Shown here: positions 35,001-39,114 of the stretch, in pieces
How the letters are laid out: every line of letters starts with the position of its first letter
How positions within the stretch are numbered: the first letter of the stretch is position 1
Source: Hofstenia miamia
Taxonomy: Eukaryota > Xenacoelomorpha > Acoela > Hofsteniidae
DNA length: 58,205 nucleotides
Direction of reading: 5' to 3'
Assembly (NCBI GenBank): GCA_900660155.1
Contig: CABFPE010000051.1
Coordinates: 222,181-280,385 of the forward strand
The notes under the pieces: generated by a model
What the model saw: only the letters and a program-made list of their open reading frames with translations
What the model was told of the DNA's origin: nothing
The model's database searches: none
Translations under genes and position numbers: made by a program

Positions 35001-35615
35001 ACTCATTAAAAAATAAAGAACCAGACACCCAGTGTGGGATCGGTATTCATTTTTCAATATTACCAGGACCAACTAATATTCGAGTTATAGTTGCAAAAAT
35101 AAAAAATGCTGCATTAACTTGATTAACATTGCATTTGTAATTTCACTCATTACGGGACCACAAATACAGGGGTACGGATCAATCTATGTAATTGCATGTG
35201 TTTGAATTTTAAATCACTTCCTCTATATTCTAATACAAATATAACAGGGAAGTTTCTATGAAACTTAATAGTTGCTCAAAAATTTTTTGCATTTGCATAA
35301 ACCATTTTCCCAATTGCTATATTATTATAGCATAGTATTTGTATTGAAGCTCTTTCTTACCAAAGCATGTCTAAGCTTCAAGAATTGTTATTTGAGACAC
35401 TTTAATATATATGTATACACTAACCTCGTCAACTCCTGAACTTTGTCCGAAACTTTGTCTAAACGTCTTCGATGTACGCAAGTTTAGCTTAGGATACTTC
35501 ATATATATTGATCTCCATTTCTCCTTCGATGATATCTCTTTGCCATAAAACAGAATTTTCTCTTTGCCGAATGCAAGGAAATGACTTCCTAAACTTAACA
35601 TATGTACAGAGAATC
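2020..35615 (-). CDS. Multi-exon gene: Dicer/RIG-I-type helicase fused to RNA-dependent RNA polymerase
   Basis: About 22 exons, listed separately below, run from right to left and total roughly 1,770 codons. Seen: residues about 1-650 form an SF2 helicase of the Dicer/RLR group, with motif I PTGSGKT, motif II DEVHH, motif III LTAS, a Hel2i-like insert, and motifs V/VI in ATSVLEEGID and QSRGRAR. The rest is a cellular RdRP with RLVVTPGRLIFE, TDGAGKV, LHPGDAR and the catalytic loop GGDLDGD (about residue 1,540). Known: this RdRP family copies RNA into double-stranded RNA for small-RNA pathways. Dictyostelium RrpA/RrpB join a Dicer-like helicase to an RdRP, and C. elegans DRH-3 works with separate RdRPs. 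Inferred: a single polypeptide, because the last helicase exon (phase 0) joins the first RdRP-side exon (phase 0) in frame. A two-gene model remains possible: a helicase ending at 21970 and an RdRP starting at the ATG at 20177. The 5' exon order, one A-run frame problem and the 3' end are unresolved. Confidence 0.8.
2287..2430 (-). CDS. Exon: RdRP C-terminal region
   Basis: Forty-eight codons, phase 0 to 0 (acceptor ATTTTAG, donor AGT/gtaagt). It encodes YPDFLEKPNSFQTSSSQFIA and DNPIGIMFRECRSF. PxFMEK followed by a LGxLFR-like segment is the usual sequel to VDFPKTG in cellular RdRPs. Confidence 0.93.
2431..3147. other. Intron, AT-rich, nothing recognised
   Basis: The intron between the two C-terminal RdRP exons contains a (TA)n tract near 2509-2535 and AT-rich sequence. 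I see no other feature. Confidence 0.6.
3148..3410 (-). CDS. Exon: RdRP core after catalytic loop
   Basis: Starts with two bases of a split Cys codon (acceptor AATTTAG) and ends in phase 0 at donor AAA/gtgagt. It encodes NIVDFFCNVMENDALGRIAY, LVKEGALHPLAVKLAESQSI and AVDYPKTG. RdRPs carry DxxxFFxxYxxxDxLGxIAxxHL and LxSxAVDFPKTG here. Confidence 0.96.
3411..4894. other. Intron, AT-rich, nothing recognised
   Basis: The intron between the 3148-3410 exon and the catalytic exon. It is AT-rich with short open frames of no recognisable content. Confidence 0.6.
4895..5130 (-). CDS. Exon: RdRP catalytic loop DLDGD
   Basis: First base completes a Met codon (acceptor TATTTAG); ends in phase 1 at donor AAAAT/gtaaga. 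It encodes GRVVIYRNPCLHPGDARIV, then DCLILPAKDVSVSLASECSG and GGDLDGDLYGCIYDERLVP. The three aspartates of DLDGD coordinate the catalytic metal in the double-psi beta-barrel RdRPs and all are present, so the enzyme looks catalytically competent. Confidence 0.99.
5131..5700. other. Intron with TCGGGTTCGG-type GC-rich islands
   Basis: The intron between the DLDGD exon and the exon ending at 5701. It includes a stretch ending CCGCCACTG near 5310-5332 and islands rich in TTCGGG at about 5360-5400 and 5590-5640. These resemble the inside of old hAT MITEs elsewhere in the window, but I cannot find convincing paired ends. Confidence 0.4.
5701..5931 (-). CDS. Exon: RdRP core, EPF and VPDPLGVL region
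   Basis: The phase-2 start completes a Gly codon (acceptor TGCTTAG); ends in phase 2 at donor AAGAT/gtgagt. It encodes MDCGFDILVEPFWFSVISGA, TRIPVDKGCLLIGVPDPLGV and LKDGEIFF. These match the EPFLRxxL, KxRIxVxxGRxLxGxxDExGxLxxGEVF blocks just upstream of the catalytic loop. Confidence 0.97.
5932..7544. other. Intron with GC-rich GGGCACGGGC island
   Basis: An AT-rich intron with an unusual GC-rich stretch at about 6230-6475, with repeated GGGC and CGGGC words. It resembles decayed MITE sequence. No paired termini or coding content are recognised. Confidence 0.45.
7545..7854 (-). CDS. Exon: RdRP core, LRPSMxKF and LNR region
   Basis: Starts with two bases of a split Gly codon (acceptor GTCTAG) and ends in phase 2 at donor TTGG/gtttgt. 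It encodes GVILKVDPAVDEDF, KLLYRPSMQKFLNTSN, then KLELHLNREIIMLLLALHSF. RdRPs have RxSMxKF and LNRQxIxLLxxLG in this order. Confidence 0.96.
8718..8998 (-). CDS. Exon: RdRP core, TDGAGK and FQIRY motifs
   Basis: The first base completes the split Thr codon from the previous exon; it ends in phase 1 at donor AAAG/gtagca. It encodes YLSRLGLFCSGDRETVSVL, then DMVTDGAGKVTAECAAEIA and SVFQIRYSGIKG. These correspond to the ARMGQxFSST, FSDGxGKIS and FQIRYGGxKG blocks that define the family, including the nucleotide-binding lysine region. Confidence 0.97.
9650..10330 (-). pseudogene. Tc1-like transposase remnant in intron
   Basis: The reverse strand reads NFDKVLWTDETFFHLVRTVY followed by KKKQVFRRNC, a typical first-aspartate region of Tc1-type transposases (WTDExxF). 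More N-terminal pieces lie up to about 10330. The frame is broken repeatedly by stops and shifts, so this is dead. I did not find its terminal repeats, so the limits are approximate. Confidence 0.75.
10812..10984 (-). CDS. Exon: RdRP core, SxSQLR motif
   Basis: Fifty-seven codons plus two bases (acceptor TGCTTAG, donor CTCAC/gtaata). It starts with DEQRQRISHVEIVN, completing FLTVSFK-DE across the splice, and contains RRYRFLCSSASQLRAHHAYF, the equivalent of Y.FL.FSSSQLR.....WF in RdRPs. The exon lies 105 bp from an hAT element and is easy to miss. Confidence 0.94.
11090..11866. mobile_element. Non-autonomous hAT element (777 bp)
   Basis: The ends are CAGGGCTTTCAAA and its reverse complement TTTGAAAGCCCTG. 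They are flanked by 8 bp copies CTCACACG (11082-11089) and CCCACACG (11867-11874), one mismatch, the size hAT transposases make. Many subterminal TTCAAA/TTTGAA words follow both ends. There is no transposase gene. It sits 105 bp from the SxSQLR exon. Confidence 0.9.
11875..12840. other. Intron, AT-rich, nothing recognised
   Basis: The rest of the intron between the RdRP exons at 10984 and 12841. I see no exon, RNA gene or paired repeat in it. Confidence 0.5.
12841..13119 (-). CDS. Exon: RdRP core, VTPxRLIF motif
   Basis: Ninety-three codons, phase 0 to 0 (acceptor GTTTTAG, donor AAA/gtacgt). It carries LKRLVVTPGRLIFETETLFP and DFLTVSFK, matching the conserved eukaryotic RdRP stretch xVTPTRxxxxPPE...FLRVxFxDE. 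The Asp-Glu that should follow opens the next exon at 10984. Confidence 0.95.
13164..13487 (-). CDS. Exon: RdRP pre-core region
   Basis: One hundred and eight codons, phase 0 to 0 (acceptor TTTTTAG, donor AGG/gtatct). It encodes LKLEIRFDAFETIMQFF and SRWSLAVLKSTMNMFLPDSI, ending in an acidic/basic helix KAIEQKDKQRLKR. It lies in frame just before the exon with the first strong RdRP motif, separated by a 44 bp intron, the shortest I see. Confidence 0.88.
14300..16285 (+). mobile_element. Old degraded LINE (CR1/jockey-like)
   Basis: Endonuclease remnant VYLLAGDFNDFNTGFLS, then HGKKTLDKIFTNRSDLF. The reverse transcriptase follows as YSKKAVGPDKDGSFIPSWFL, KEYATELASPIAYRINQSL and VGIPQAPN. Reading needs several frames with multiple stops. 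The 3' end is a short run of TACTTACTTATTACTTACTT, a type of tail common in CR1/jockey-like LINEs. It is inserted antisense in the intron next to the 16386-16592 exon. Confidence 0.85.
16386..16592 (-). CDS. Exon: RdRP N-terminal region
   Basis: Sixty-nine codons, phase 0 to 0 (acceptor TTTAAG, donor AAT/gtaagt). It encodes IISLECEGFTLDILRETIG, then KKFLFFIPLSSFPNWGGDDD. Cellular RdRPs have a comparable strand-rich segment, where a Phe/Pro-rich strand precedes the core. An old LINE ends about 100 bp past the donor in the following intron. Confidence 0.8.
16593..17512. other. Intron, AT-rich, nothing recognised
   Basis: The intron between two RdRP N-terminal exons, with no recognised coding or repeat signal. 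Confidence 0.5.
17513..17686 (-). CDS. Exon: RdRP N-terminal region
   Basis: Fifty-eight codons, phase 0 to 0 (acceptor GACTTAG, donor CAG/gtttgt). It encodes SKNFLPVFARFPLLSKYAK, then FSCGKFMNRNHFKDANYM. The style and position fit the poorly conserved region before the RdRP core. There is no recognised catalytic motif. Confidence 0.8.
18174..18259 (-). CDS. Candidate short exon (RdRP N-terminal region)
   Basis: The open stretch PSPSDIHAYDLADIIEQDTE then LQNHLLLF looks coding and lies in the right order between the exons at 18629 and 17686. The acceptor (TTGAG) is weak. The donor (TTTAA/gtaaaa) leaves phase 2, which does not match the phase-0 start of the next exon, so its borders or an unseen neighbouring exon are unsolved. 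Confidence 0.4.
18629..18893 (-). CDS. Exon: RdRP N-terminal region, with an apparent one-base excess
   Basis: After acceptor TCTTAAG, 43 codons read VGFNTVNEKHQRSLQLF to AGLDTLNK. The frame then passes through a run of seven A (plus-strand T at 18728-18734). The continuation DFGVVEEQESTLPKNRK to FLQHLKRQ is read in a frame shifted by one base, ending at donor CAG/gtgagg. Reading six A instead of seven gives one smooth exon. A 47-base intron from gtagca to GAAG does not restore the phase. A homopolymer error or real polymorphism is most likely. Confidence 0.65.
19917..20204 (-). CDS. Exon: linker / RdRP N-terminal RRM-like region
   Basis: Ninety-six codons, phase 0 at both ends (acceptor AATTTAG, donor AAT/gtaagt). 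It encodes MEIYFEAFQCSETDMKLAV, VKVKRVDLKRNTAAIRC and CSFDAIWSRLFLFWDFK. The alternating strand and helix pattern suggests an RRM-like fold, as occurs at the N-terminus of several cellular RdRPs; that is an inference. An ATG at 20177 could start a separate RdRP gene if the fusion model is wrong. Confidence 0.8.
20205..22100. other. Intron joining the helicase half to the RdRP half
   Basis: This stretch plus the repeat array separates the last helicase exon from the first RdRP-side exon. It is AT-rich. It holds a short coding-like stretch near 20427-20490 whose phase fits neither neighbour, and GC-rich words CCGTCCCTACCCGATCCG near 21110-21180. I see no promoter, no clear 3' end signal and no further exon, but I cannot exclude a gene border here. 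Confidence 0.5.
22101..22604. repeat. Perfect 7 x 72 bp tandem repeat spanning an exon-intron border
   Basis: Seven copies of a 72 bp unit that I read as identical. On the minus strand each holds 35 bp of exon 3' end, the donor AATAAG/gtaaca and 37 bp of intron start. As 72 is divisible by three, both strands stay open across the array. In the gene frame each unit reads DLETEWTFQFNK followed by VTIVKKLLISAR. The identity implies a very recent expansion, or a collapsed or over-extended region in the assembly. Confidence 0.97.
22570..22935 (-). CDS. Exon: helicase motifs V and VI; last helicase exon
   Basis: Acceptor TTATTAG, phase 0; with the first available donor (AATAAG/gtaaca) it has 122 codons. 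Motif V is LLIATSVLEEGIDVAACNLV and motif VI is SYVQSRGRARMAYSD, both characteristic of Dicer/RLR helicases. Its last 35 bp plus the first 37 bp of the intron are copied seven times in tandem (22101-22604), so seven identical donors follow one another. Without splicing, the frame stays open through all copies to a stop at 21970, which gives an alternative C-terminus with 24-residue repeats. Confidence 0.92.
22936..24528. other. Intron, AT-rich with a (TA)n tract
   Basis: The intron between the motif IV and motif V/VI exons. It contains (TA)n at about 24281-24318. No genes or paired repeats are recognised. Confidence 0.6.
24529..24738 (-). CDS. Exon: helicase second RecA domain, motif IV
   Basis: Seventy codons in phase 0 at both ends (acceptor TATTTAG, donor CAA/gtaaat). 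It encodes RLKALDNLLEQ, then the motif IV strand SRVVVFVDTRTTARLLLKKL, and GHGGFDGMTW near the end, equivalent to the GHGG...GMT element of Dicer/RLR helicase C domains. It joins directly to the motif V/VI exon. Confidence 0.94.
25178..25585. mobile_element. TA-flanked MITE with ~85 bp terminal inverted repeats
   Basis: The left end CAGGGTGCCCAGCAAAAAGT and the right end pair over about 85 bp with about two differences. TA lies on both sides (25176-25177 and 25586-25587), as in Tc1/mariner elements. The middle, about 240 bp, is non-coding. High arm identity suggests a young copy. It ends 67 bp beyond the donor of the 25654-25806 exon. Confidence 0.93.
25654..25806 (-). CDS. Exon: Hel2i-like helical insert, part 2
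   Basis: Fifty-one codons, phase 0 to phase 0 (acceptor CATTTAG, donor GCG/gtaaat). It encodes VLLALLASLETADRIS, then helical IAEAVESLQNGLENIL. The exon is squeezed between two DNA transposons: a mariner-like element begins 34 bp before its acceptor side and a MITE ends about 67 bp past its donor. Both splice sites still match consensus. Confidence 0.85.
25841..27038 (+). mobile_element. Mariner-like DNA transposon (1.2 kb)
   Basis: Terminal repeats start CAGGGGGTTTCAAAAAATGT on the left and, reversed, TAGGGAGGTTTCAAAAAATT on the right. TA follows at the right; at the left it has become TG. The length of about 1.2 kb is normal for mariner. It carries a broken transposase gene and begins 34 bp from the acceptor side of the 25654-25806 exon. 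Confidence 0.88.
26150..26893 (+). pseudogene. Mariner-like transposase, frameshifted
   Basis: One frame (26233-26517) carries LFEEDPTVSLSYLSANLDV, a helix-turn-helix region, LTDAHGKQR, and the first catalytic region VLVIDEKWLYA. A second, overlapping frame (26450-26893) carries the second catalytic region IPIMHDNARTHIS. The frame change near 26500 and the decayed C-terminal end, which lacks a clear SPDL box, show it is inactive. Confidence 0.88.
27039..27495. other. Intron remainder, nothing recognised
   Basis: AT-rich intron sequence between the mariner-like element and the 27496-27693 exon. Confidence 0.5.
27496..27693 (-). CDS. Exon: Hel2i-like helical insert, part 1
   Basis: Sixty-six codons in phase 0 at both ends (acceptor AATTTAG, donor TTG/gtaata). 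It is predicted to be mostly helical, with VNVSEDQERFFAEIVQLLQ and later LRGDIRAIGVQFGKYRK. In Dicer/RLR helicases a helical bundle, Hel2i, lies between the two RecA domains, and this exon occupies that position. I see no catalytic motif. Confidence 0.85.
27969..28021. repeat. (TA)n microsatellite
   Basis: A nearly pure TA dinucleotide run in the intron between two helicase exons. It is one of many in the window. Confidence 0.95.
28255..28402 (-). CDS. Exon: helicase motif III (LTAS)
   Basis: It is too short to stand out as an ORF. Acceptor AATTTAG, first base completing a split Arg codon, donor TTG/gtatgt in phase 0. It encodes LLGLTASPFPVSTYEIA and then RSLLQDAVIFKPDIPQSSQQ. GLTASP is motif III of the SF2 Dicer/RLR group and sits exactly where expected after DEVHH. 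Confidence 0.93.
28861..29236. mobile_element. hAT MITE with GGCTCG-rich arms (376 bp)
   Basis: The ends are CAGACTTGTCAACGAACCG and CGGCTCGTTGACAAGTCTG reversed. It is flanked by perfect 8 bp duplications CATATAAC (28853-28860 and 29237-29244). The subterminal parts are full of GGCTCG/CGAGCC repeats that could fold into a hairpin. It is non-coding; open frames across it are chance products of the repeats. Confidence 0.95.
29500..29774 (-). CDS. Exon: helicase motifs Ib and II (DEVHH)
   Basis: Starts in phase 0 after acceptor ATTTAG and ends in phase 2 at donor CCTAG/gtatac. It encodes KVCALCGENKTR, then YEVVVITAGALVELLRTEKL and FSCMVLDEVHHTR. The DExH box plus the preceding VITA and LCGE elements place the protein in the Dicer/RLR helicase group, not among generic DEAD-box proteins. 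Confidence 0.95.
30477..30690. mobile_element. Short hAT MITE (214 bp)
   Basis: The ends are CAGTGGCGTATCCAGG and CCTGGGTACGCCCCTG, complementary with few differences. The flanks are ACTACTGT (30469-30476) and ACTGCTGT (30691-30698), an 8 bp duplication with one change. It is non-coding. A diverged relative of the interior may lie at about 40790-40960. Confidence 0.9.
31242..31276. repeat. (TA)n tract bordering the displaced exon block
   Basis: A TA run forming the left border of the 0.8 kb block that holds the 31541-31772 exon. Confidence 0.95.
31541..31772 (-). CDS. Displaced first exon: zinc-binding, RIG-I CTD-like first half
   Basis: The ATG lies in a good animal context (AAGATGGCG), followed by 77 codons plus one base and donor GAAG/gtaatt. 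The product has cysteines in VVECLEGRHPIACEEDLC and a CxxC in RITCSKCEAYVGVELSY, as in the two zinc half-sites of RIG-I C-terminal domains. The exon has many CpG dinucleotides, unlike its surroundings, as expected near a transcription start. Its phase-1 end fits the exon at 35615, which lies upstream, and no helicase exon downstream accepts that phase. Its block is flanked by (TA)n at 31242-31276 and 32060-32093, so a misplaced contig piece is likely. The domain call is an inference from cysteine spacing and pattern. Confidence 0.6.
32060..32093. repeat. (TA)n tract bordering the displaced exon block
   Basis: A TA run forming the right border of the same block, 18 bp past the donor of the motif I exon. 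Such tracts are frequent break points in assemblies. Confidence 0.95.
32112..32393 (-). CDS. Exon: helicase motif I (Walker A)
   Basis: Ninety-four codons, phase 0 at both ends, with acceptor TTTAG and donor CAG/gtatgt. The exon carries the Q-like KPRRYQLEVYLEAL, motif I VAVMPTGSGKTLIAA and the motif Ia region FVVDRIPLVFQQ, all typical of Dicer/RLR helicases. It continues directly into the exon starting at 29774, so the exon at 31541-31772 between them does not fit the helicase reading. Confidence 0.95.
32394..35424. other. Intron upstream of the motif I exon
   Basis: An AT-rich intron of 3.0 kb. It contains GC-rich words with GGGCACGGGC and CGGAC near 33985-34035 and 34625-34695, similar to decayed MITE material. 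No exon or paired ends were found. Confidence 0.5.
35425..35615 (-). CDS. Exon: second half of RIG-I CTD-like N-terminal module
   Basis: The exon runs from acceptor TTGCAG to donor GAG/gttagt. It begins with two bases of a split codon and ends in phase 0. It encodes GFSVHMLSLGSHFLAFGK and later KEKWRSIYMKYPKLNL. This hydrophobic strand followed by a Lys-Trp segment resembles the second half of RIG-I-like C-terminal RNA-binding domains. It joins in phase to the helicase motif I exon at 32393. The exon that fits its 5' side by phase and by sense is at 31541-31772, which lies downstream instead of upstream. The domain assignment is tentative; the exon itself is well supported. Confidence 0.7.
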
Positions 35616-36456
35616 CTGCAATAATGAAATTAATTCTATGCAGGGACATTTATTAACCACAAATTTCAATTACAAACTATAAGATTTAAGTGATTGATCA
35701 TTTCCAGGTCCATTATATAATTTGTTGGGCGCCAGTTGTGAGAAAAGATGAAAATACATACCAATTAAATTTGCCAATGCAATATTTAATTCTGAACTAA
35801 ATAACTTCCGAATTCAAAACCCAAATATTTTTGATAGATCTACTTAGTATATTTGATTTTAAAAGAAGATGTATTACAAATTTAGGCAAAAATTGTAATT
35901 AACAATGATAATAAAAAAACTCAATACAAAATGCCTTTCAAACTACATGAATATTTCTTTCAGACAGGGCCTAATATGTATAGTAGGCTCTGTTTCCGAA
36001 ATACAAATCATTTTTTCAATAATTCCAAAAAGTGGCTGATTTTTTATATTGTTATTTCCTTCAAAGTTATATCATCAAATACTTCTTAACCTTAAGCAAC
36101 CTGGCGTACAGTTAAAAGAACAAATTGTTTTTCCACATTTACTAGGAACTTTCTCCAAGCCTATTAGAAAATTTGAAAATCTTGGAGTATGGGTAGCTCC
36201 ATTGGAGAACAAGATTTTCCGTAATGTTGGAAATTTCTATTAATGCGTATTGCTGTGCTTGAGGTTGTTGAAAAGATTGACAAGTTTTCTTTGAAAATTT
36301 TGAATTTTTGAAAAAGAGTTAAATTCTCTTCATACCTACTGTTAATGTATTTAGAAGGTTTTGAGCCCATGGAAGCAAGAAAGAACTTTGACTGTTTCTT
36401 GATATGTGCAAAAAATTCCAAACCCATTGAGGAATTTAATAGTTTTAAGCTATAAG

Positions 36457-37467
36457 CAGGGCTCCCAACAGCACTGCTGTTAACAGCGATGTTAACAGCT
36501 GCAAGCTGTTACAGCAAACAGCAAACAAGTGCTGTTTAAAACAGTACAAAAATTTAACCCATTTTGTCATATTATCTGTGCTGTTAACAAACTATCAATG
36601 TCTTGCAATCCCCTCAACAGGCCATCAAACACGCACAAGAATTCAAACTAGTCCTGTAGTCATTGATAAAGATACTTGCAGCCCCAAGTAATCAACAAAC
36701 ACCATTGTTAGAGGTTGATTCACCATCAATTATAGTTTGTATTTGGATTTTATTAATATTTATTATTTAATTTGAATCATTTCACAATTGTGTTGTGTGC
36801 TGCGCAATTTTTAACTGTCATGTCTCGCTCTTTATCAACTTCTTGTAAAATTAATGATTGACTTTACACTTGGTAAAATTTTAAAAAAACATTTACAAAG
36901 CACCAGGTATCAGAGGTTTGTTTAGGTTTTTTTAAAACAGGGGTGACTGACACCTTCCCCTCGGCTCTAAACAAATAATGAGCACAGCAATTACTGATGT
37001 TGAAAGAAACATTTTCTTTCCACTGGCGTAATCTACTAATTCTAACAAACTACATAAATATTGTGTGAAAATATTTTGCTAAATTAGTTTGACGAAGTTT
37101 TAAGCAAATGTGAATTAAAGTGAACTATTTTCAATTTTCGTAGCTGGTCCCAATGAGGTGGTCGCCCCCCTTCCCCCTAAAGTAATTTTGATTAGTTAAA
37201 TCAAAAAATGATTGGCAAAACATTAAAAACATTTAAAAATTAAGTCAGGAAATGCATTTTTAGAGTCTGTGTTTTCAATATTTTCCCATGATCAAGACAA
37301 TCAAAAACCTCCTGCTCTTATCCTTTAAACGTCAGAGCCGATCTACTAATTTTTTATTGATTCAAACTAAGAACTAAGTAAAAAATATCGCAGCTGTTAA
37401 CAGCAAAAGGGTTGCGGTTTGCTGTTAACAGCTTCTTTAACTGTTAATAGCAAAATTGGAAGCCCTG
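36457..37467. mobile_element. Non-autonomous hAT element (1,011 bp)
   Basis: The ends are CAGGGCTCCCAACAG and TTGGAAGCCCTG, with flanks GCTATAAG (36449-36456) and ACTATAAG (37468-37475), an 8 bp duplication with one change. Both ends carry clusters of the palindrome GCTGTTAACAGC, like the subterminal transposase-binding repeats of hAT elements. No transposase was found. Confidence 0.9.
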
Positions 37468-38363
37468 ACTATAAGCGGTAAAAAAATTTTTACAGGATTT
37501 TGAAAATTGTTCAAAAATCCACGGACTGTTTAGGATTAAAAATTCAAATAGAAATTATTAAAAATCAGGTTTAGGAGAATCGGATAGAGGCCATCGGAAA
37601 AATCATTCTTCCGCAGAAATATATATAATAGATAAAGTAAGAATTTATCATAACATGGTAATTTTTAACACCAGTTGACTTAACGACCAACCAACTTTGA
37701 TTTATTCTAGGTAAATATACCTTTACAAACCTTTAAAATATTTGCATTAAGCATTCTTTGAGAGTCTTCTGGTATTCCAAAAAACAAAAATAATTATTGA
37801 GATGAAATAGGGCAAGTAGAATGCTTATAATATTTTGATGAAGATATGTTACATCTAAATATAATTATATGCTATTTAAAATTAAAGGCATTGCTACCAG
37901 GCGTTTTAATAATATAATGAGAATACAATATATTTTGAAATAAAAAAATTGCAACCAAAATATTGCTGCAGAATTTCATCAAAATAACTTTGAAAAAATG
38001 TACTTCAATATATTGCAATATCTTTAGAATGTTTTTAATATAAATAATATTTAATGTTTTTTAATATTTTTATAAATCTTTGAAATAAGCAGCATAGAGA
38101 TATTTATATTAGTAAATTGGCATAAGAACAGATGAATGAAGTATTATATTGGATTAATGAACATCATAGGAGTCCATGGCTATATGTATCTTGTTTAGAA
38201 AAAAATTTTTGGATTAGTTGTGGGCTAAATTCAATGTAGAATACATAAAATAACTTCCCATCACTAAAGAAAGTTTAGAATTGATTATATAATGTGCTGT
38301 TAAGAGCACTATCAGTGTAAAAAAACGTATTATGGCGTATTATGCGTTAATATCTTTGATATG
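37468..38363. other. AT-rich DNA, nothing recognised
   Basis: No coding, RNA or repeat features that I can support. Confidence 0.5.
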
Positions 38364-38646
38364 TACAGGTTGATTATAAAGTCATGCAAGTTTTAAATTG
38401 TCCTGCATTTTCTTAATTTTCAATGATGCAATATACCAAAAAATTTAAAATACCATAGTGTTTTTAATTTGTATCCCAAACACAAGTTATTTGAATTGCA
38501 ACAAAAAAGAAAATAGGCTAAATCAATCATGGGATACAATTTAAAAAACACAATGGTATTCTAAATTTTTTGGTATATTGCATCATTGAAAATACTAGAA
38601 AGAAAATTAATAAAATGCGGGGCAATTTAAAACCCTACCCTATTGT
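38364..38646. mobile_element. Palindromic MITE (probably TA-type)
   Basis: Two arms of about 100 bp are inverted copies. GATGCAATATACCAAAAAAT, ATACCATAGTGTTTTT and a TTTGTATCCCA word are mirrored on the other side, with GTTTTAAATTG near each outer end. The outer ends begin with TACA, suggesting a Tc1/mariner-type MITE, but the last 20 bp have diverged, so the limits are approximate. Confidence 0.75.
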
Positions 38647-38854
38647 ATGGCAGCACTTTGTGAGACTTGGTTTCTATTCTCAGACACATGTGCGATGAAT
38701 AGCTCGCAACAGCTAAACAAAATTCTAAACCGTTTGAAACTAATGTCAACCAGGAGCGCGCCCAGCTTTTCCTCTGAGGAGGGAAACTATTTTAAATACA
38801 TATATATATGCATATACGCAAAATCAGAAGTCAATATTCTGATTGTGTAATGTA

Positions 38855-38885
38855 AATATATATATATATATATATATATAATTTA

Positions 38886-38923
<38 letters not shown>

Positions 38924-39071
38924 CAAAAAATAACATATTTTTGTATATATTTGAGAAAATCTGCATTTGCGATTTATTAGTGTACTTATTGAGTTATTCA
39001 AATCAAAGTTTAAATATCAGTTTTCTATAAATGTTTTTGAAAATATATGTATATATTAACAATTATTGACT

Positions 39072-39113
<42 letters not shown>
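38855..39113. repeat. Cluster of (TA)n tracts
   Basis: Three long TA runs at about 38857-38882, 38891-38922 and 39071-39113, separated by AT-rich sequence. Confidence 0.9.

Positions 39114-39114
<1 letters not shown>

Noticed and set aside
36049-36427. Small open frames on both strands near 36.2 kb
   Set aside because: No splice sites, conserved motif or codon signal that fits the neighbouring gene.
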